A program made the position numbers and the translations under genes. This document shows, piece after piece, positions 45,695 through 54,804 of a DNA stretch of 64,000 nucleotides. The stretch spans positions 1-64,000 of the forward strand of contig NZ_JGYU01000010.1 of NCBI RefSeq assembly GCF_000741135.1, read 5' to 3'. Source of the DNA: Bifidobacterium choerinum. Its GTDB lineage: Bacteria > Actinomycetota > Actinomycetes > Actinomycetales > Bifidobacteriaceae. Every line of letters begins with the position of its first letter. Position 1 is the stretch's first letter. The notes below the pieces were generated by a model. It did not search any database. It saw nothing but the letters and a program-made list of their open reading frames with translations, and had not been told where the DNA came from.

Positions 45695-45774
45695 GCGTCC
45701 TCTTTTGCTGGGTGGTTGTTTCGATTCCTCCCGATGCCGAAGGCGTCCCGCAGACGCCTTCGGCATGGCCGGCG

Positions 45775-47079
45775 TCACTGTCCGCGCAGGCCGGCGACGA
45801 AAGTCTTGAGGCGTTTGAGTCCTTCGCGCAGCGCGTCACGCGACGCCGCGTACGACAGTCGCACATGCGTGTCCGCGGTCGCCTCGCCGAAGTCGGCGCC
45901 CGGCGTCAACGCGACGTGCGCCTCGGTGAGCGCGCGTTCGCAGAACTCGGTGGCCGTCAGTCCGGTCGGACTCACGTCGAAGTACGCGTAGAACGCGCCG
46001 TTGGGCGCGACGTCGACCGGCAGTCCCAGGTCGGCGAGGCCGTCGACGACGATCTTGCGCCGCGCGAGCAGTTCGAGCCTGCGCTGTTCGCTGACCGCGA
46101 GCGCCTCGTCGTCGAAGCACGCCATCGCCGCCATCTGCGTCGGCGTGTGCGCGCTGAGGAAGAAGTTCGTCGCGAGCCTGTCGACGGCGTCGACGACGTC
46201 GTCGGGCACGACGAGCCAGCCGAGCCGCCAGCCGGTCATGCCGAAGTATTTCGAGAAGCTGCTGCAGACGATCGCGTTCGGGTCGATGCTGAGCACCGAG
46301 GGCACGCGGCTGCCGTCGGATTCGACGTCGGCGAGGTCGAGGTAGGTCTCGTCGACGATGCGCCAGGCGCCGTGTTCGGCGGCGTAGTCGCAGACGGCGC
46401 GCAGCGTGTCCGCCTCGATCGTCGTGCCGGTCGGGTTCGACGGCGACGTCACCATGACGGCTGTTGTCCGTTTCGACCAGTAGTCGTCGAGCAGCTGCGG
46501 CGTCAGGTGGAAGCGCGTCGCCGCGCTCGTCGGCACGTCGACGACGACGCCGCCGAAGGAGCGTACGAGTTCGCGGTTCGTCGGATACGAGGGGTCGGCG
46601 ATGATCACCTCGTCGCCTTCGTCGACGGTGAGCGCGGCGGCGAGCAGCAGCGCCGACGAGCCGCCTTCGGTGATGATGATGCGTTCGGGGTCGACGTTCA
46701 CGTTGTGCTGTTTCGCGTAGAACCGCGAGATCCGTTCGCGCAGCTGCGGCAGTCCGCGCGATTCGGTGTACGGCAGCGGGCGGCCGTCGTACAGGTCGCG
46801 CATCGCCAGGCGCACCGGTTCGGGCGCGCCGTAGTCGGGCTGGCCGACGTTGAGTTTGACGACGTCCTCGCCGGCGGCGATCATGACGTTCGCGCGCGCG
46901 CCGATCTGCATCGCGCGGAACGGGCGCACCTCGCGCGCGCGTTTCGACAGTTTCGGCTGCGGCAGCGGCTGCGTCGTGCCGACCGCCGCGCGCATGACCC
47001 GATCGTCCACCGCCTGCTGCGCGGCCGCGGCGTCCTCCGCCTCGTCGGCACGCGCCGTTGTACGCGCTTCGTCCGTCAT
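45775..47079 (-). CDS. Pyridoxal-phosphate class I/II aminotransferase
   Basis: A 434-residue fold-type I aminotransferase. The PLP lysine is Lys277 in SSFSKYFGMTGWRLGW, and SPSNPTG (212-218) and VDETYLDL (242-249) bind the cofactor. GQPDYGAPEPV is the N-terminal substrate region. It is of the aspartate-aminotransferase/AlaT type; the amino acid is not certain. The N-terminus has about 45 extra Ala-rich residues. AAGGAG lies 9 bases before ATG 47079. It is 29 bases downstream of vsr. Confidence 0.92.
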   Translation of the reverse strand: MTDEARTTARADEAEDAAAAQQAVDDRVMRAAVGTTQPLPQPKLSKRAREVRPFRAMQIGARANVMIAAGEDVVKLNVGQPDYGAPEPVRLAMRDLYDGRPLPYTESRGLPQLRERISRFYAKQHNVNVDPERIIITEGGSSALLLAAALTVDEGDEVIIADPSYPTNRELVRSFGGVVVDVPTSAATRFHLTPQLLDDYWSKRTTAVMVTSPSNPTGTTIEADTLRAVCDYAAEHGAWRIVDETYLDLADVESDGSRVPSVLSIDPNAIVCSSFSKYFGMTGWRLGWLVVPDDVVDAVDRLATNFFLSAHTPTQMAAMACFDDEALAVSEQRRLELLARRKIVVDGLADLGLPVDVAPNGAFYAYFDVSPTGLTATEFCERALTEAHVALTPGADFGEATADTHVRLSYAASRDALREGLKRLKTFVAGLRGQ

Positions 47080-47108
47080 ATCGTCGTCTCCTTGCCGTGC
47101 GCCGCACG

Positions 47109-47648
47109 TCACGTGCGGCTCTCCGCTGCGTTCTTCGCTGCATTCATTGTGCCACCACTCCCGCACACCGGCGTGCGCGCCGCATCGCCGTCGGAGCGCG
47201 CGTCGGCGCCGCCGTCGACGATCTGCTCGACGAGCCGGTCGAGCCGGCTTTCGCGCGTCGCCTTGCCGAGTTCGCATTCCCACACGTCGATGACGTGCCA
47301 TCCCATGCGCCGCAGCTCGTCGTGCTGCCGCCGGTCGCGCTCGCGGTTGCGCTGCAGCTTCGCGCGCCAGAACGCCGTGTTCGTCTTCGGCATCGAGTGC
47401 TTGGAGCAGCCTTCGTGCATGTGCCAGAAGCAGCCGTTGACGAACACGATCGTGCGGTACTTCGGCAGCACGACGTCCGGATGCCCCGGATAGCGCTTGT
47501 CGTTCTTGCGAAAGCGCATGCCGTGGGCGAACAGATAGCTGCGCACGACGCGTTCGATCGACGTGTCCTTGCCGCGGATTCGCGACATCGTGTAGCTGCG
47601 CGTCCCCCGCGCGTACTTCGATGCCGTCTTCGATTTCGATGCCGCCAT
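47109..47648 (-). CDS. vsr: Very short patch repair (Vsr) endonuclease
   Basis: A 179-residue mismatch endonuclease that nicks at T:G mismatches arising from 5-methylcytosine deamination. Hallmarks are MSRIRGKDTSIERVVRSYLF (21-40), the catalytic GHPDVVLPK with Asp58, FVNGCFWHMHEGC (69-81) and GWHVIDVWECEL. Cys and His residues around 73-84 fit the zinc site. No cytosine methyltransferase is adjacent or in the window. ATG 47648 is used; GTG 47657 is an alternative. About 50 C-terminal residues are low complexity. Confidence 0.95.
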   Translation of the reverse strand: MAASKSKTASKYARGTRSYTMSRIRGKDTSIERVVRSYLFAHGMRFRKNDKRYPGHPDVVLPKYRTIVFVNGCFWHMHEGCSKHSMPKTNTAFWRAKLQRNRERDRRQHDELRRMGWHVIDVWECELGKATRESRLDRLVEQIVDGGADARSDGDAARTPVCGSGGTMNAAKNAAESRT

Positions 47649-47997
47649 ATCGCCCACACCGCCATCCTAGCGGGATCGGCGCACGCGGCCCGGCGCGTGA
47701 CGGCCACCCGCATGCCGCGCGCCCGCGACATGCGCGAACCCTCCGCAATCCGCGAACGCGACGGGACGCCGTTGGTCGATATGGCGGCAAATGCGCAGTG
47801 CGCGCCGGTTTTGCGCTCGCAGACAACACGCAGCGGCGCCGCGGACACGCTAGCGTAGAAGACGAACGAAACGATACGACGACCGTAGCACGCGCAGCGA
47901 CGCGACGACGGCACAACGCGAACCCTGCGGTGCGACGGCACGGCATGACGCGCAGTGCAACGACGCAATGCGCCGACCGCAACGAAGGACCCGACCC
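47649..47997. other. Divergent intergenic region vsr / oxidoreductase
   Basis: No gene is supported. It must contain divergent promoters. CGACG/CGCAA-rich sequence predominates and no clear operator was seen. Confidence 0.3.
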
Positions 47998-49209
47998 ATG
48001 ACCGACACGACCCACGACGACCCGACCACACTTCCCCCGACCGATCCCGCCCCAGCCGGCAGTACGACCAAGACCTCCGACACAACCAAGTCTTCCGACA
48101 CAACCGCCGCCACGACCAGCACGACGGCGACCGCCACGACGACGTCGGCGGCGACGATGCCCGCAGTCGACGCGGCGGCCGAGACCGAGCTCGACGAACG
48201 TCCGCTCAACGTGGCGATCCTCGGCGCCGGTCGCATCGCGCAGTCGATGGCGCGCACATTGGCGATGATGGCCTCCGACGCGCGCTACGCCTCCCTCGTC
48301 ACGCCGTACGCGGTCGCGTCGCGTTCGGCGGCGAAGGCGCGCGCGTTCGCGCAGCAGTTCGGCCTGCGCACCTCCTACGGCTCCTACCGCGACATGCTCG
48401 CCGACCCGAACGCCGACCTCGTCTACATCGCGACGCCGCATTCGCTGCACGCCGAACAGGCGGTCGCCTGCATGCGGGCCGGCAAGCACGTGCTCGTCGA
48501 GAAGCCCTTCGCCGTCAACGTCGACGAGGCGAGGCACATGCTCAACGTCTCGTCGGCGACGAACCGCTTCTGCGGCGAGGCGATGTGGACGCGCTTCATG
48601 CCGTCGCGCCTGATCATCGACCGCATCGTCTCCTCCGGCAGGATCGGCGCGGTCACGTCGATCGCCGCCGACCTGAGCTACCCGATGACGCACAAGAAGC
48701 GCCTGACCGACCCGAACCTGGCCGGCGGCGCGCTGCTCGACATCGGCGTCTACCCGCTCAACTTCATCGACATGGTCATCGGCGGACGCGAGGTCACGAA
48801 GATCGTCACGTCGATGACGCCGCTGCCGACCGGCGTCGACGCGCAGAACGCGACGACGCTGTACTTCGACGACGGCACGATGGCGAACGCGACGTCGTCG
48901 ATGTTGTGCGCGTCCGATCGCGCCGGCCACATCCGCGGCACGAACGGCTACATCGACTGCGCGAACATCAACGACATCAGCGCCATCGACGTCTACAACG
49001 CCGACCACACGCTCGTCGACCACATCGACGTGCCGGCGCAGCTGACCGGATACGAATACGAGGTCGCCGCCGCCGTGCGCGCGATCCGAGCCGGGCGCCG
49101 CGACTGCATCGAGATGCTGCACGCCGACAGCCTGCGCATGCTCGCGCTCACCGACACCTTGCGCGCGCGCTGGCAGCTGCGCTACCCCTTCGAGGCCGCC
49201 AACCGCTGA
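47998..49209 (+). CDS. Gfo/Idh/MocA-family oxidoreductase with Thr-rich N-terminal extension
   Basis: A 403-residue NAD(P)-dependent sugar or diol dehydrogenase. After a Thr/Ser/Asp-rich disordered stretch (about 1-65) the Rossmann fold begins with LNVAILGAGRIAQSMA (GAGRI 76-80). EKPF (168-171) carries the conserved Lys, and GGALLDIGVYPLNFI is the second domain's signature with the catalytic-type Asp and Tyr. It belongs to the dihydrodiol-dehydrogenase-like group. GAAGGACCCGACCC precedes ATG 47998. The extension is unusual for the family. The substrate is unknown. Confidence 0.9.
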   Translation: MTDTTHDDPTTLPPTDPAPAGSTTKTSDTTKSSDTTAATTSTTATATTTSAATMPAVDAAAETELDERPLNVAILGAGRIAQSMARTLAMMASDARYASLVTPYAVASRSAAKARAFAQQFGLRTSYGSYRDMLADPNADLVYIATPHSLHAEQAVACMRAGKHVLVEKPFAVNVDEARHMLNVSSATNRFCGEAMWTRFMPSRLIIDRIVSSGRIGAVTSIAADLSYPMTHKKRLTDPNLAGGALLDIGVYPLNFIDMVIGGREVTKIVTSMTPLPTGVDAQNATTLYFDDGTMANATSSMLCASDRAGHIRGTNGYIDCANINDISAIDVYNADHTLVDHIDVPAQLTGYEYEVAAAVRAIRAGRRDCIEMLHADSLRMLALTDTLRARWQLRYPFEAANR

Positions 49210-49399
49210 ACGCGCGCCCATGCGCACCGTCCGCGCGGCGCACGCGACGAATAATGAGATGCCCGGGTACACAATGTAGAAACTTCACCAAACGGTCATC
49301 CACAAGCTGCTAGCGTGACTCTGTGCGCACCAGCGCGCAAGCACGCACAGCCGTTATCGCGTGTACACGAAACCGCGACCTTCCAGCGGAGGGAATACC

Positions 49400-50845
49400 A
49401 TGACGATGCGAGCCGAACGCTCCGGCCTGCTCAAATACCATGAGCTCGCGCAGATGCAGGACTTCGTCGACGACGAATGGGGATTCGCCGACGAATTCGA
49501 CGGACCCACGTTCCTGTGGGACCCGGCGATCGGCACCTGCGCGCACCACGACGACGCATTGCGCGCCGACGTCCCGGTCGCGCCCGCCGACGAGGCCGAA
49601 CAGATCATCGACCGCCCGATGCGGTGGTACCTCGACGGCATCGCCGCCGCCACGCCGAGCGCGCACCACAGCCCCGAAGGCGTCGACGTGCCGCGTGCCG
49701 ACATGCCGACCTTCCGGCTCGAGACGCAGGCGCTCGCCGGCGTCGACGCCGTCGTCGCGAACGCGACCGGCAGCACCCGCTGGCTCGACGGCACACGCAA
49801 CCTGTGCCGCGCGATCGAACTGACGGCGCGCTTCCTCGGCATGTGCGAGGACCGCAACCAGGAGGGGCTCGAATACCTCAAGGAGCTGCTGCAGGTCACG
49901 CGCATCTACCTCGACGCCGTCGCGCGCCACGCCGACCCGGCCGTGGGCGCGCAGGCGCTGCGCATGGTCACCGCCGTCGCCTGCAACGAGGATTTCCGCA
50001 TCAACCCGATGCCGATGATCGAACTGCTGTCCTGCTGCCTGTCCTTCGCACGATACGACGACACCTGCATGCACGCGTACGAGACGCTCGACACGGCGCT
50101 CGCCAGCATGGACGAGATGGCGCGCCGCTACAGCGAAACGGCCGACGAGGACGCGCGCTTCCGTTCGATGATCGACGACGAATACGCCTTCGAACTCGCC
50201 GACCTGTCCGGCCTCGCCAACGACCTGTACGCGTCGAAGCAGTCGCCGCAGCTCGACCGCCAGGACATGGAGCTGCACGCGCACTACCGTTTCCGTCAGG
50301 CGGTGCTGCTGCTGCGGCACGACCTGATGCGCATGAGCGGCGACGTGGACGGCGCCGACGCGCTGCTGCGCGAGCATGCGACGACATCGCCGCTCGGCGA
50401 CGCGTACGCGGCCCGACTGATCCACGCGCGCCGCTGGAACGACCTGCTCGAGTTCACGTCGACGATGGTCGCCGACCAGAGCGCGCCGTTCCTCGTCATG
50501 TTCCCCGACGAGCTCGTCCCTTACGACTGGGAGTCGCTCGAGGAGGTCGCACTGCAGGCGCTCGACGACCGCCCGCGGCTGCGCGACCTGTACCGCGAGC
50601 GCGTACTGTCCTCCTTCGACGAGGACGAGATGCCGGCGCTGACGAATCTGCGCCGCGTCAGCACGAACCGTGAATGGCGCGAGCAGGTGGCGCGCATCGT
50701 CGAGATCTACAACCATGAGCAGACGCATGCGGTGCGCAACCGCGTCTACGAGCGGATGCTCGTCATGCAGGGGCTGCGCGACGAGGCGATGCGCTACCTT
50801 GATGATTTCCCTGACGCGTGGCCCGATCTCGCCGAGATCCTGTGA
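49400..50845 (+). CDS. Unknown helical protein, 481 residues
   Basis: I do not recognise this family. The protein is soluble, acidic and mostly helical, with many Arg/Glu/Asp and Leu, and TPR-like spacing in the middle (YLKELLQVTRIYLDAVARHA, LEYLKEL). No membrane segment, signal peptide or catalytic motif is visible. ATG 49400 is chosen because GGAGGGAATACC lies directly before it. It follows the oxidoreductase on the same strand after 190 bases and is convergent with the S10 peptidase. Codon usage looks native. Confidence 0.7.
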   Translation: MTMRAERSGLLKYHELAQMQDFVDDEWGFADEFDGPTFLWDPAIGTCAHHDDALRADVPVAPADEAEQIIDRPMRWYLDGIAAATPSAHHSPEGVDVPRADMPTFRLETQALAGVDAVVANATGSTRWLDGTRNLCRAIELTARFLGMCEDRNQEGLEYLKELLQVTRIYLDAVARHADPAVGAQALRMVTAVACNEDFRINPMPMIELLSCCLSFARYDDTCMHAYETLDTALASMDEMARRYSETADEDARFRSMIDDEYAFELADLSGLANDLYASKQSPQLDRQDMELHAHYRFRQAVLLLRHDLMRMSGDVDGADALLREHATTSPLGDAYAARLIHARRWNDLLEFTSTMVADQSAPFLVMFPDELVPYDWESLEEVALQALDDRPRLRDLYRERVLSSFDEDEMPALTNLRRVSTNREWREQVARIVEIYNHEQTHAVRNRVYERMLVMQGLRDEAMRYLDDFPDAWPDLAEIL

Positions 50846-50864
50846 TGCTTGCCGTCCCGATGTG

Positions 50865-50907
50865 TGATGAGGCGCCGTCCCCGCAACTGCGGGACGGCGC
50901 CTCATCA
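50865..50907. terminator. Strong hairpin after the 49.4 kb gene
   Basis: TGATGAGGCGCCGTCCC at 50865-50881 pairs with GGGACGGCGCCTCATCA at 50891-50907 without mismatch. It lies 20 bases past the stop. No U tract; it may work in both directions. Confidence 0.7.
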
Positions 50908-50921
50908 CGATATCCTCATTG

Positions 50922-50954
50922 TTGATGTGTCACATCATCGATGTGTCACATCAA
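50922..50954. repeat. Two tandem palindromes GATGTGTCACATC
   Basis: TGATGTGTCACATCA (50923-50937) is a perfect palindrome around a central T, and GATGTGTCACATC repeats at 50940-50952. The period is 16 bp. They lie 12 bases past the S10 peptidase stop, between convergent genes, after a separate hairpin. Such sites usually bind dimeric regulators. The location is odd for an operator. Confidence 0.6.
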
Positions 50955-50965
50955 CGGCCTAGGTT

Positions 50966-52462
50966 TCACTGCGCGGCCTGGTCCTCGTGGCGCTTGTCGT
51001 AGAAGGCCTTGAGTTCGGGGCCGGCCGCGGCGAGCGCGACGTCGTCGCAGTACAGCATGTGGCCGTTCGAATGCAGATGGTATTCGATGCGGTCCTTGAG
51101 CGCCTGCGGCAGGAACAGCTTGTTGATGTCGTGGCGCACGTTCCAGTACGGCGTCGCGGCGTCATGGATGCCGCCGAGCACGCAGATGCGGCTCGTCGGG
51201 TTGCGGCGCAGCGCGGTCGCCAAGTCGTAGGCCACGTTCGGCACCTGGGGCGAGCCCATCGTGCCCGGCGCCTGATGCGTCCAGTTCCAGCTCGAGTTGA
51301 CCTTGAGCGACAGGCCCTCGTAGTTCTCGTAGCCCTTGAAGCCCATGTCCCCGAGCATCTTCATGTAGACGTCGAGGTAGGCGGCGTTGATCGCGTCGTA
51401 GGACGGATCCTCGCCGGCGAAGAACTCGTTGTCGCCCTGCACGTCCTGGTAGCCGTAGGTGGTGAAGCGCGTGTCGTAGCGGCCGGTCGTCTCGCCTTCG
51501 TCCTTGAGCAGGTTCTTGCGGAAGGTGTCGAGTTCGATGCGCAGGCCCTTGGCGAGGATGAAGTCGGCGGGCAGGCCGATGAATTCGCTCATCTCGCCGG
51601 CGATCTTCTTCATCTCGTCCGCCGGCAACGCGTCGGCGAGCGTCAGCGCGCGTGCAAGCGTGTTGTTCGCGTAGTCGAAGGCCTTGTCGTACCACTCGTA
51701 CTGGTCGACGCCCACGCCGGCCTTCTTGAAGTAGTTGGCGGTGGCCGCGTACACCGGGAACATGCCCATATAGTAGTCGTCCTCGCCGGAGAGCGTCGGC
51801 TCGTAGTCGAGGATCGTCGACTGTTCGGTCACGCCGGCGACGCCTACGCCGTGCTCGCCGAGCATGCGGTAGACGACGGCGTTGCGCATCGTGCCGTAGG
51901 ATTCGCCGTACAGGTAGTGCGGGCTGTTCATGCGGCCGTACTTGGTGAGCCATGCGATGATGCCGCGCGTGAAAGCGTCGGCGTCGCCGTCGACCCCCCA
52001 CACCTTCTTCGCGTCGTAGTTCGGGTCGACATGCGAGTAGCCGGTGCCGAACGCGTCGATGAACACGAGATCCGAGCTCGGCAGCAGCGAATACGGATTG
52101 TCCTCGACTTCACCGACGCCGGTGAGGTGCGCCATGCCGTCCGTCTTGACGCGCTTGGCGCCCATGCCGCCGATGTTGACCATGTAGGATGCGCCGCCGG
52201 GGCCGCCGTTCCACAGGAACGTGACCGGGCGGTCGGACTTGTCGTCGGCGTCGGAGATCTGCGAGAACATGAACATGTGGCCGATCATCGTGCCGTCGTC
52301 GGCGCGCACCGGGATCATCTCCGCGGTGGCCGTGTAGTTGATCGACGCGCCGTCCGGGCCCTTCCAGACGTAGTCCTTGCTGGCCGTGGCCGGAAGCGGC
52401 TCAAGCGGCTTCTTCTGGTCGTTCTGCGTTGTTTCGCTCTTGGTTTCATTGGCTTCTGCCAT
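50966..52462 (-). CDS. S10 serine carboxypeptidase-like protein
   Basis: A 498-residue alpha/beta-hydrolase of peptidase family S10. The nucleophile Ser188 is in YLYGESYGT (GESYG 186-190), and the oxyanion segment FLWNGGPGGASYM (82-94) is typical. His is expected in HLHSNGHMLYCDD near the C-terminus. No signal peptide is seen, so it probably acts inside the cell, removing C-terminal residues from peptides. AAAGGAG precedes ATG 52462. It is the last gene of a likely four-gene peptide-use cluster with the GadC-like antiporter, PepC and the C45 hydrolase. Confidence 0.9.
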   Translation of the reverse strand: MAEANETKSETTQNDQKKPLEPLPATASKDYVWKGPDGASINYTATAEMIPVRADDGTMIGHMFMFSQISDADDKSDRPVTFLWNGGPGGASYMVNIGGMGAKRVKTDGMAHLTGVGEVEDNPYSLLPSSDLVFIDAFGTGYSHVDPNYDAKKVWGVDGDADAFTRGIIAWLTKYGRMNSPHYLYGESYGTMRNAVVYRMLGEHGVGVAGVTEQSTILDYEPTLSGEDDYYMGMFPVYAATANYFKKAGVGVDQYEWYDKAFDYANNTLARALTLADALPADEMKKIAGEMSEFIGLPADFILAKGLRIELDTFRKNLLKDEGETTGRYDTRFTTYGYQDVQGDNEFFAGEDPSYDAINAAYLDVYMKMLGDMGFKGYENYEGLSLKVNSSWNWTHQAPGTMGSPQVPNVAYDLATALRRNPTSRICVLGGIHDAATPYWNVRHDINKLFLPQALKDRIEYHLHSNGHMLYCDDVALAAAGPELKAFYDKRHEDQAAQ

Positions 52463-52483
52463 GACAATGCTCCTTTGGGATGC

Positions 52484-52570
52484 GGCGCCTGCGCGGCGGG
52501 ATCCGCGCAGGCGCCGACGGATATTGGCGGCGTATGCGTCCGGCCGTGACGCCGGCTGGACGCATACGCC
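52484..52570 (-). other. Two strong hairpins between antiporter and S10 genes
   Basis: GGCGCCTGCGCGG (52484-52496) pairs with 52503-52515, and GGCGTATGCGTCC (52529-52541) pairs with 52558-52570. Both lie in the 125-bp gap and neither has a U tract. They may stabilise the upstream mRNA end or attenuate the downstream gene. Confidence 0.65.
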
Positions 52571-52587
52571 TTGCGACGCGGCGCCTC

Positions 52588-54711
52588 TCAGTGCTTGGGC
52601 TGCGAGGTGCCGGAGGCCGGCTTGGTCGGATCGGTCGCCTGGGCGGCGTCGACGGAATCGATGGGCTTGACCGCGTCCTGCGCCTCATGCGCTTCGGCCT
52701 CGTCCACCTGGACGGCGTGGGCGTCGTGCAACAGCGTCGCATCGTCCTTCGCCTCGTTGGCGAGCGCCACGGCTTCGTCGTGGTACTCCCGGGCGTTTCG
52801 GCTGGCCACCTGCGCCTCGGCCTGGGCGCGGCGCGCGTCGGCGGCCGCGTCGACGGGCACCGGCGCCGCGGCGACGTCGGCCGCCGCGGGCTTCGGGATC
52901 ATGTCGCCGGCGGCGTTCGTATGCACGGGCTGCGGTTCGTAGGACACCGTCTTGACGCCGACGGTCGGGTCGCCGACCAATGCGACCTTGGCCGGCTCGG
53001 ACGGTTCGGTGATACCCTGCTGCTTGAGCAGCGCGGCGGCCGCCTCGCCCTGCTTGGGATCCTTGCCGGTGGGCAGGTCCGCCATCATCTCGTCCTTGTC
53101 GTAATGCTTCTTGATCGGCAGGCCCATCGGGTTCTGGCCTTCGGACAGCAACGCGGTCGGTATGTTGGACAGCGCCTTGCCCGGCTTCGTCAGTCCTTCG
53201 ATCTGCCAGGTGAAGGGGGCGAACTGGTTCGTCGGATCGGCCCAGTCATGCTTGCGCGACGCACGGTAGATGAGCACGCATGCGATGAACACGAACGCGA
53301 GCAGGCCGATGATGATCAGATCGTAAGTGGCGCCGGAACCGACCTCGGCGCTCAGCTGCGCCGGCGGGTAGAACGCGAGCACGATGCCGAAGACCGAGAC
53401 GAGGATGCCGATGCCGGCCACGATCCACGCGCCGGCCATGCCGCCGGGCACGCGGAAGCCGCGCGGTCGGTTCGGCTGCTGGTAGCGCAGCCGCAGGAAC
53501 GCGACGAACATGAGCACGTAGTAGCTCAGGTACAGGATCGTGATCGCCTGTGTGATCAGGGCGACGAAGCCCTCGACGTTCGGCAGCAGGAACACGATGA
53601 ACGCGATGATCGTCATCAGCGCCATCTGCGTGTACATCAGACGGCTTGGCATGCCGTGCTTGTTGTTGTTCTGCAGGAACTTCGGCAGGAAGCCGGAGCG
53701 TCCCGCCTGGCCGAGCATGTAGGACGGGCCGGCGAGGTTCGTGATGAGCGCGGCGAAGCTGTTGAGCATGCCGAGCCAGCAGAAGACGAGGTAGAGGTCC
53801 GGGAATCCGATTGTCGCGCCGAGTGCACGATAGGTGGCGAACAGCGTGTACAGCAGGTTGATCTGCTTGTTCGGGATCACCATCGCGATGATCAGCGTGC
53901 CGACGATGAAGATGAGCAGCGCGAGGATCATCGAGACGAAGATCGCGAGCGGGAACTGCTTGTTCGGCTTTTTCAGGTCCTTGATGTGCGCGGCGTTCAT
54001 GTCGATGCCGGCGAAGGAGAAGAACACGCCGGCGGCCAAAGCGAGCGTCGACATGCCCTCCCACTTGGGCACGAGCGCGCTCGGGGCCATGTCGATGGCC
54101 GGCGCGTGTCCCTGGCACAGCCAGACGACGGCGAGGATCGTCATGACACCAAGCGGCAGGAAGGTGCCGAGGATGACGCCGTACTGCGCGATCTTGCTGA
54201 AGGTCTTGACGCCCTTCGTTGCGAGGAAGCAGCAGAACCAGTAGTAGGCGAGCCAGCCGATCATGATCGGCAGCGTCACCTTCCAGCTGTGCGAGTTCTT
54301 CGCAAAGTCGACGGCCCAATCGTACTTCGTCGTGAAGAAGCCGATCGTCGCGGACATCGACGGGATGCCGGAGCCGAAGGTGAAGGTGGTCTGGAACCAC
54401 AGGATCAGCAGGCAAGCGACCGCCGGGAACACGCCGACACCTTCGCCGACCCAGCGGAAGATGCCGCCGCGCTGGCTCCAGCCGGATGCGAGCTCGGCCG
54501 CCACAAGACCGGTCGGCAGGAAGAATAGCAGACCGCCGAGCAGGAAGAAGGTTACTGAGGAGAGCCCGTAGAACGACTGCTGCACATCGTTGGCGAGACC
54601 GGCGATCACGGTGACGTTCATCATGATCAGCGCCAGCGTCGTGAGATTGCCGGTGCCTCCTTTGGCGCCCTTGACTATGGCGCCTGATTTGGATTTCGTG
54701 TTATCACTCAT
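52588..54711 (-). CDS. GadC-like APC amino-acid antiporter with long C-terminal tail
   Basis: A 707-residue transporter of the glutamate:GABA antiporter branch of the APC superfamily. About twelve membrane segments lie within residues 20-505, with GWSQRGGIFRWVGEG, the family TM3 signature, and FAGIDMNAAHIKDLKKPNKQ after TM6. The last 200 residues are cytoplasmic, Ala/Asp-rich and without a domain, far longer than the C-plug of GadC. Without an adjacent gadB decarboxylase, glutamate/GABA exchange is not certain. It lies between PepC and the S10 peptidase, so it may exchange peptide breakdown products. Confidence 0.88.
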   Translation of the reverse strand: MSDNTKSKSGAIVKGAKGGTGNLTTLALIMMNVTVIAGLANDVQQSFYGLSSVTFFLLGGLLFFLPTGLVAAELASGWSQRGGIFRWVGEGVGVFPAVACLLILWFQTTFTFGSGIPSMSATIGFFTTKYDWAVDFAKNSHSWKVTLPIMIGWLAYYWFCCFLATKGVKTFSKIAQYGVILGTFLPLGVMTILAVVWLCQGHAPAIDMAPSALVPKWEGMSTLALAAGVFFSFAGIDMNAAHIKDLKKPNKQFPLAIFVSMILALLIFIVGTLIIAMVIPNKQINLLYTLFATYRALGATIGFPDLYLVFCWLGMLNSFAALITNLAGPSYMLGQAGRSGFLPKFLQNNNKHGMPSRLMYTQMALMTIIAFIVFLLPNVEGFVALITQAITILYLSYYVLMFVAFLRLRYQQPNRPRGFRVPGGMAGAWIVAGIGILVSVFGIVLAFYPPAQLSAEVGSGATYDLIIIGLLAFVFIACVLIYRASRKHDWADPTNQFAPFTWQIEGLTKPGKALSNIPTALLSEGQNPMGLPIKKHYDKDEMMADLPTGKDPKQGEAAAALLKQQGITEPSEPAKVALVGDPTVGVKTVSYEPQPVHTNAAGDMIPKPAAADVAAAPVPVDAAADARRAQAEAQVASRNAREYHDEAVALANEAKDDATLLHDAHAVQVDEAEAHEAQDAVKPIDSVDAAQATDPTKPASGTSQPKH

Positions 54712-54804
54712 GTTTTCCCTGACTTACGTCCATGCGCCATGCCGCCCGGTCGGGGCCGCACGGCGCCATCGGTTATGGACGGGACCCGTACAGGCCTCGC
54801 GGCA

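Noticed and set aside
47080-49272. Upstream extension of the aminotransferase frame to 1165 residues
   Set aside because: The extra part overlaps vsr and is antisense to the oxidoreductase; a Shine-Dalgarno and family start support 47079.
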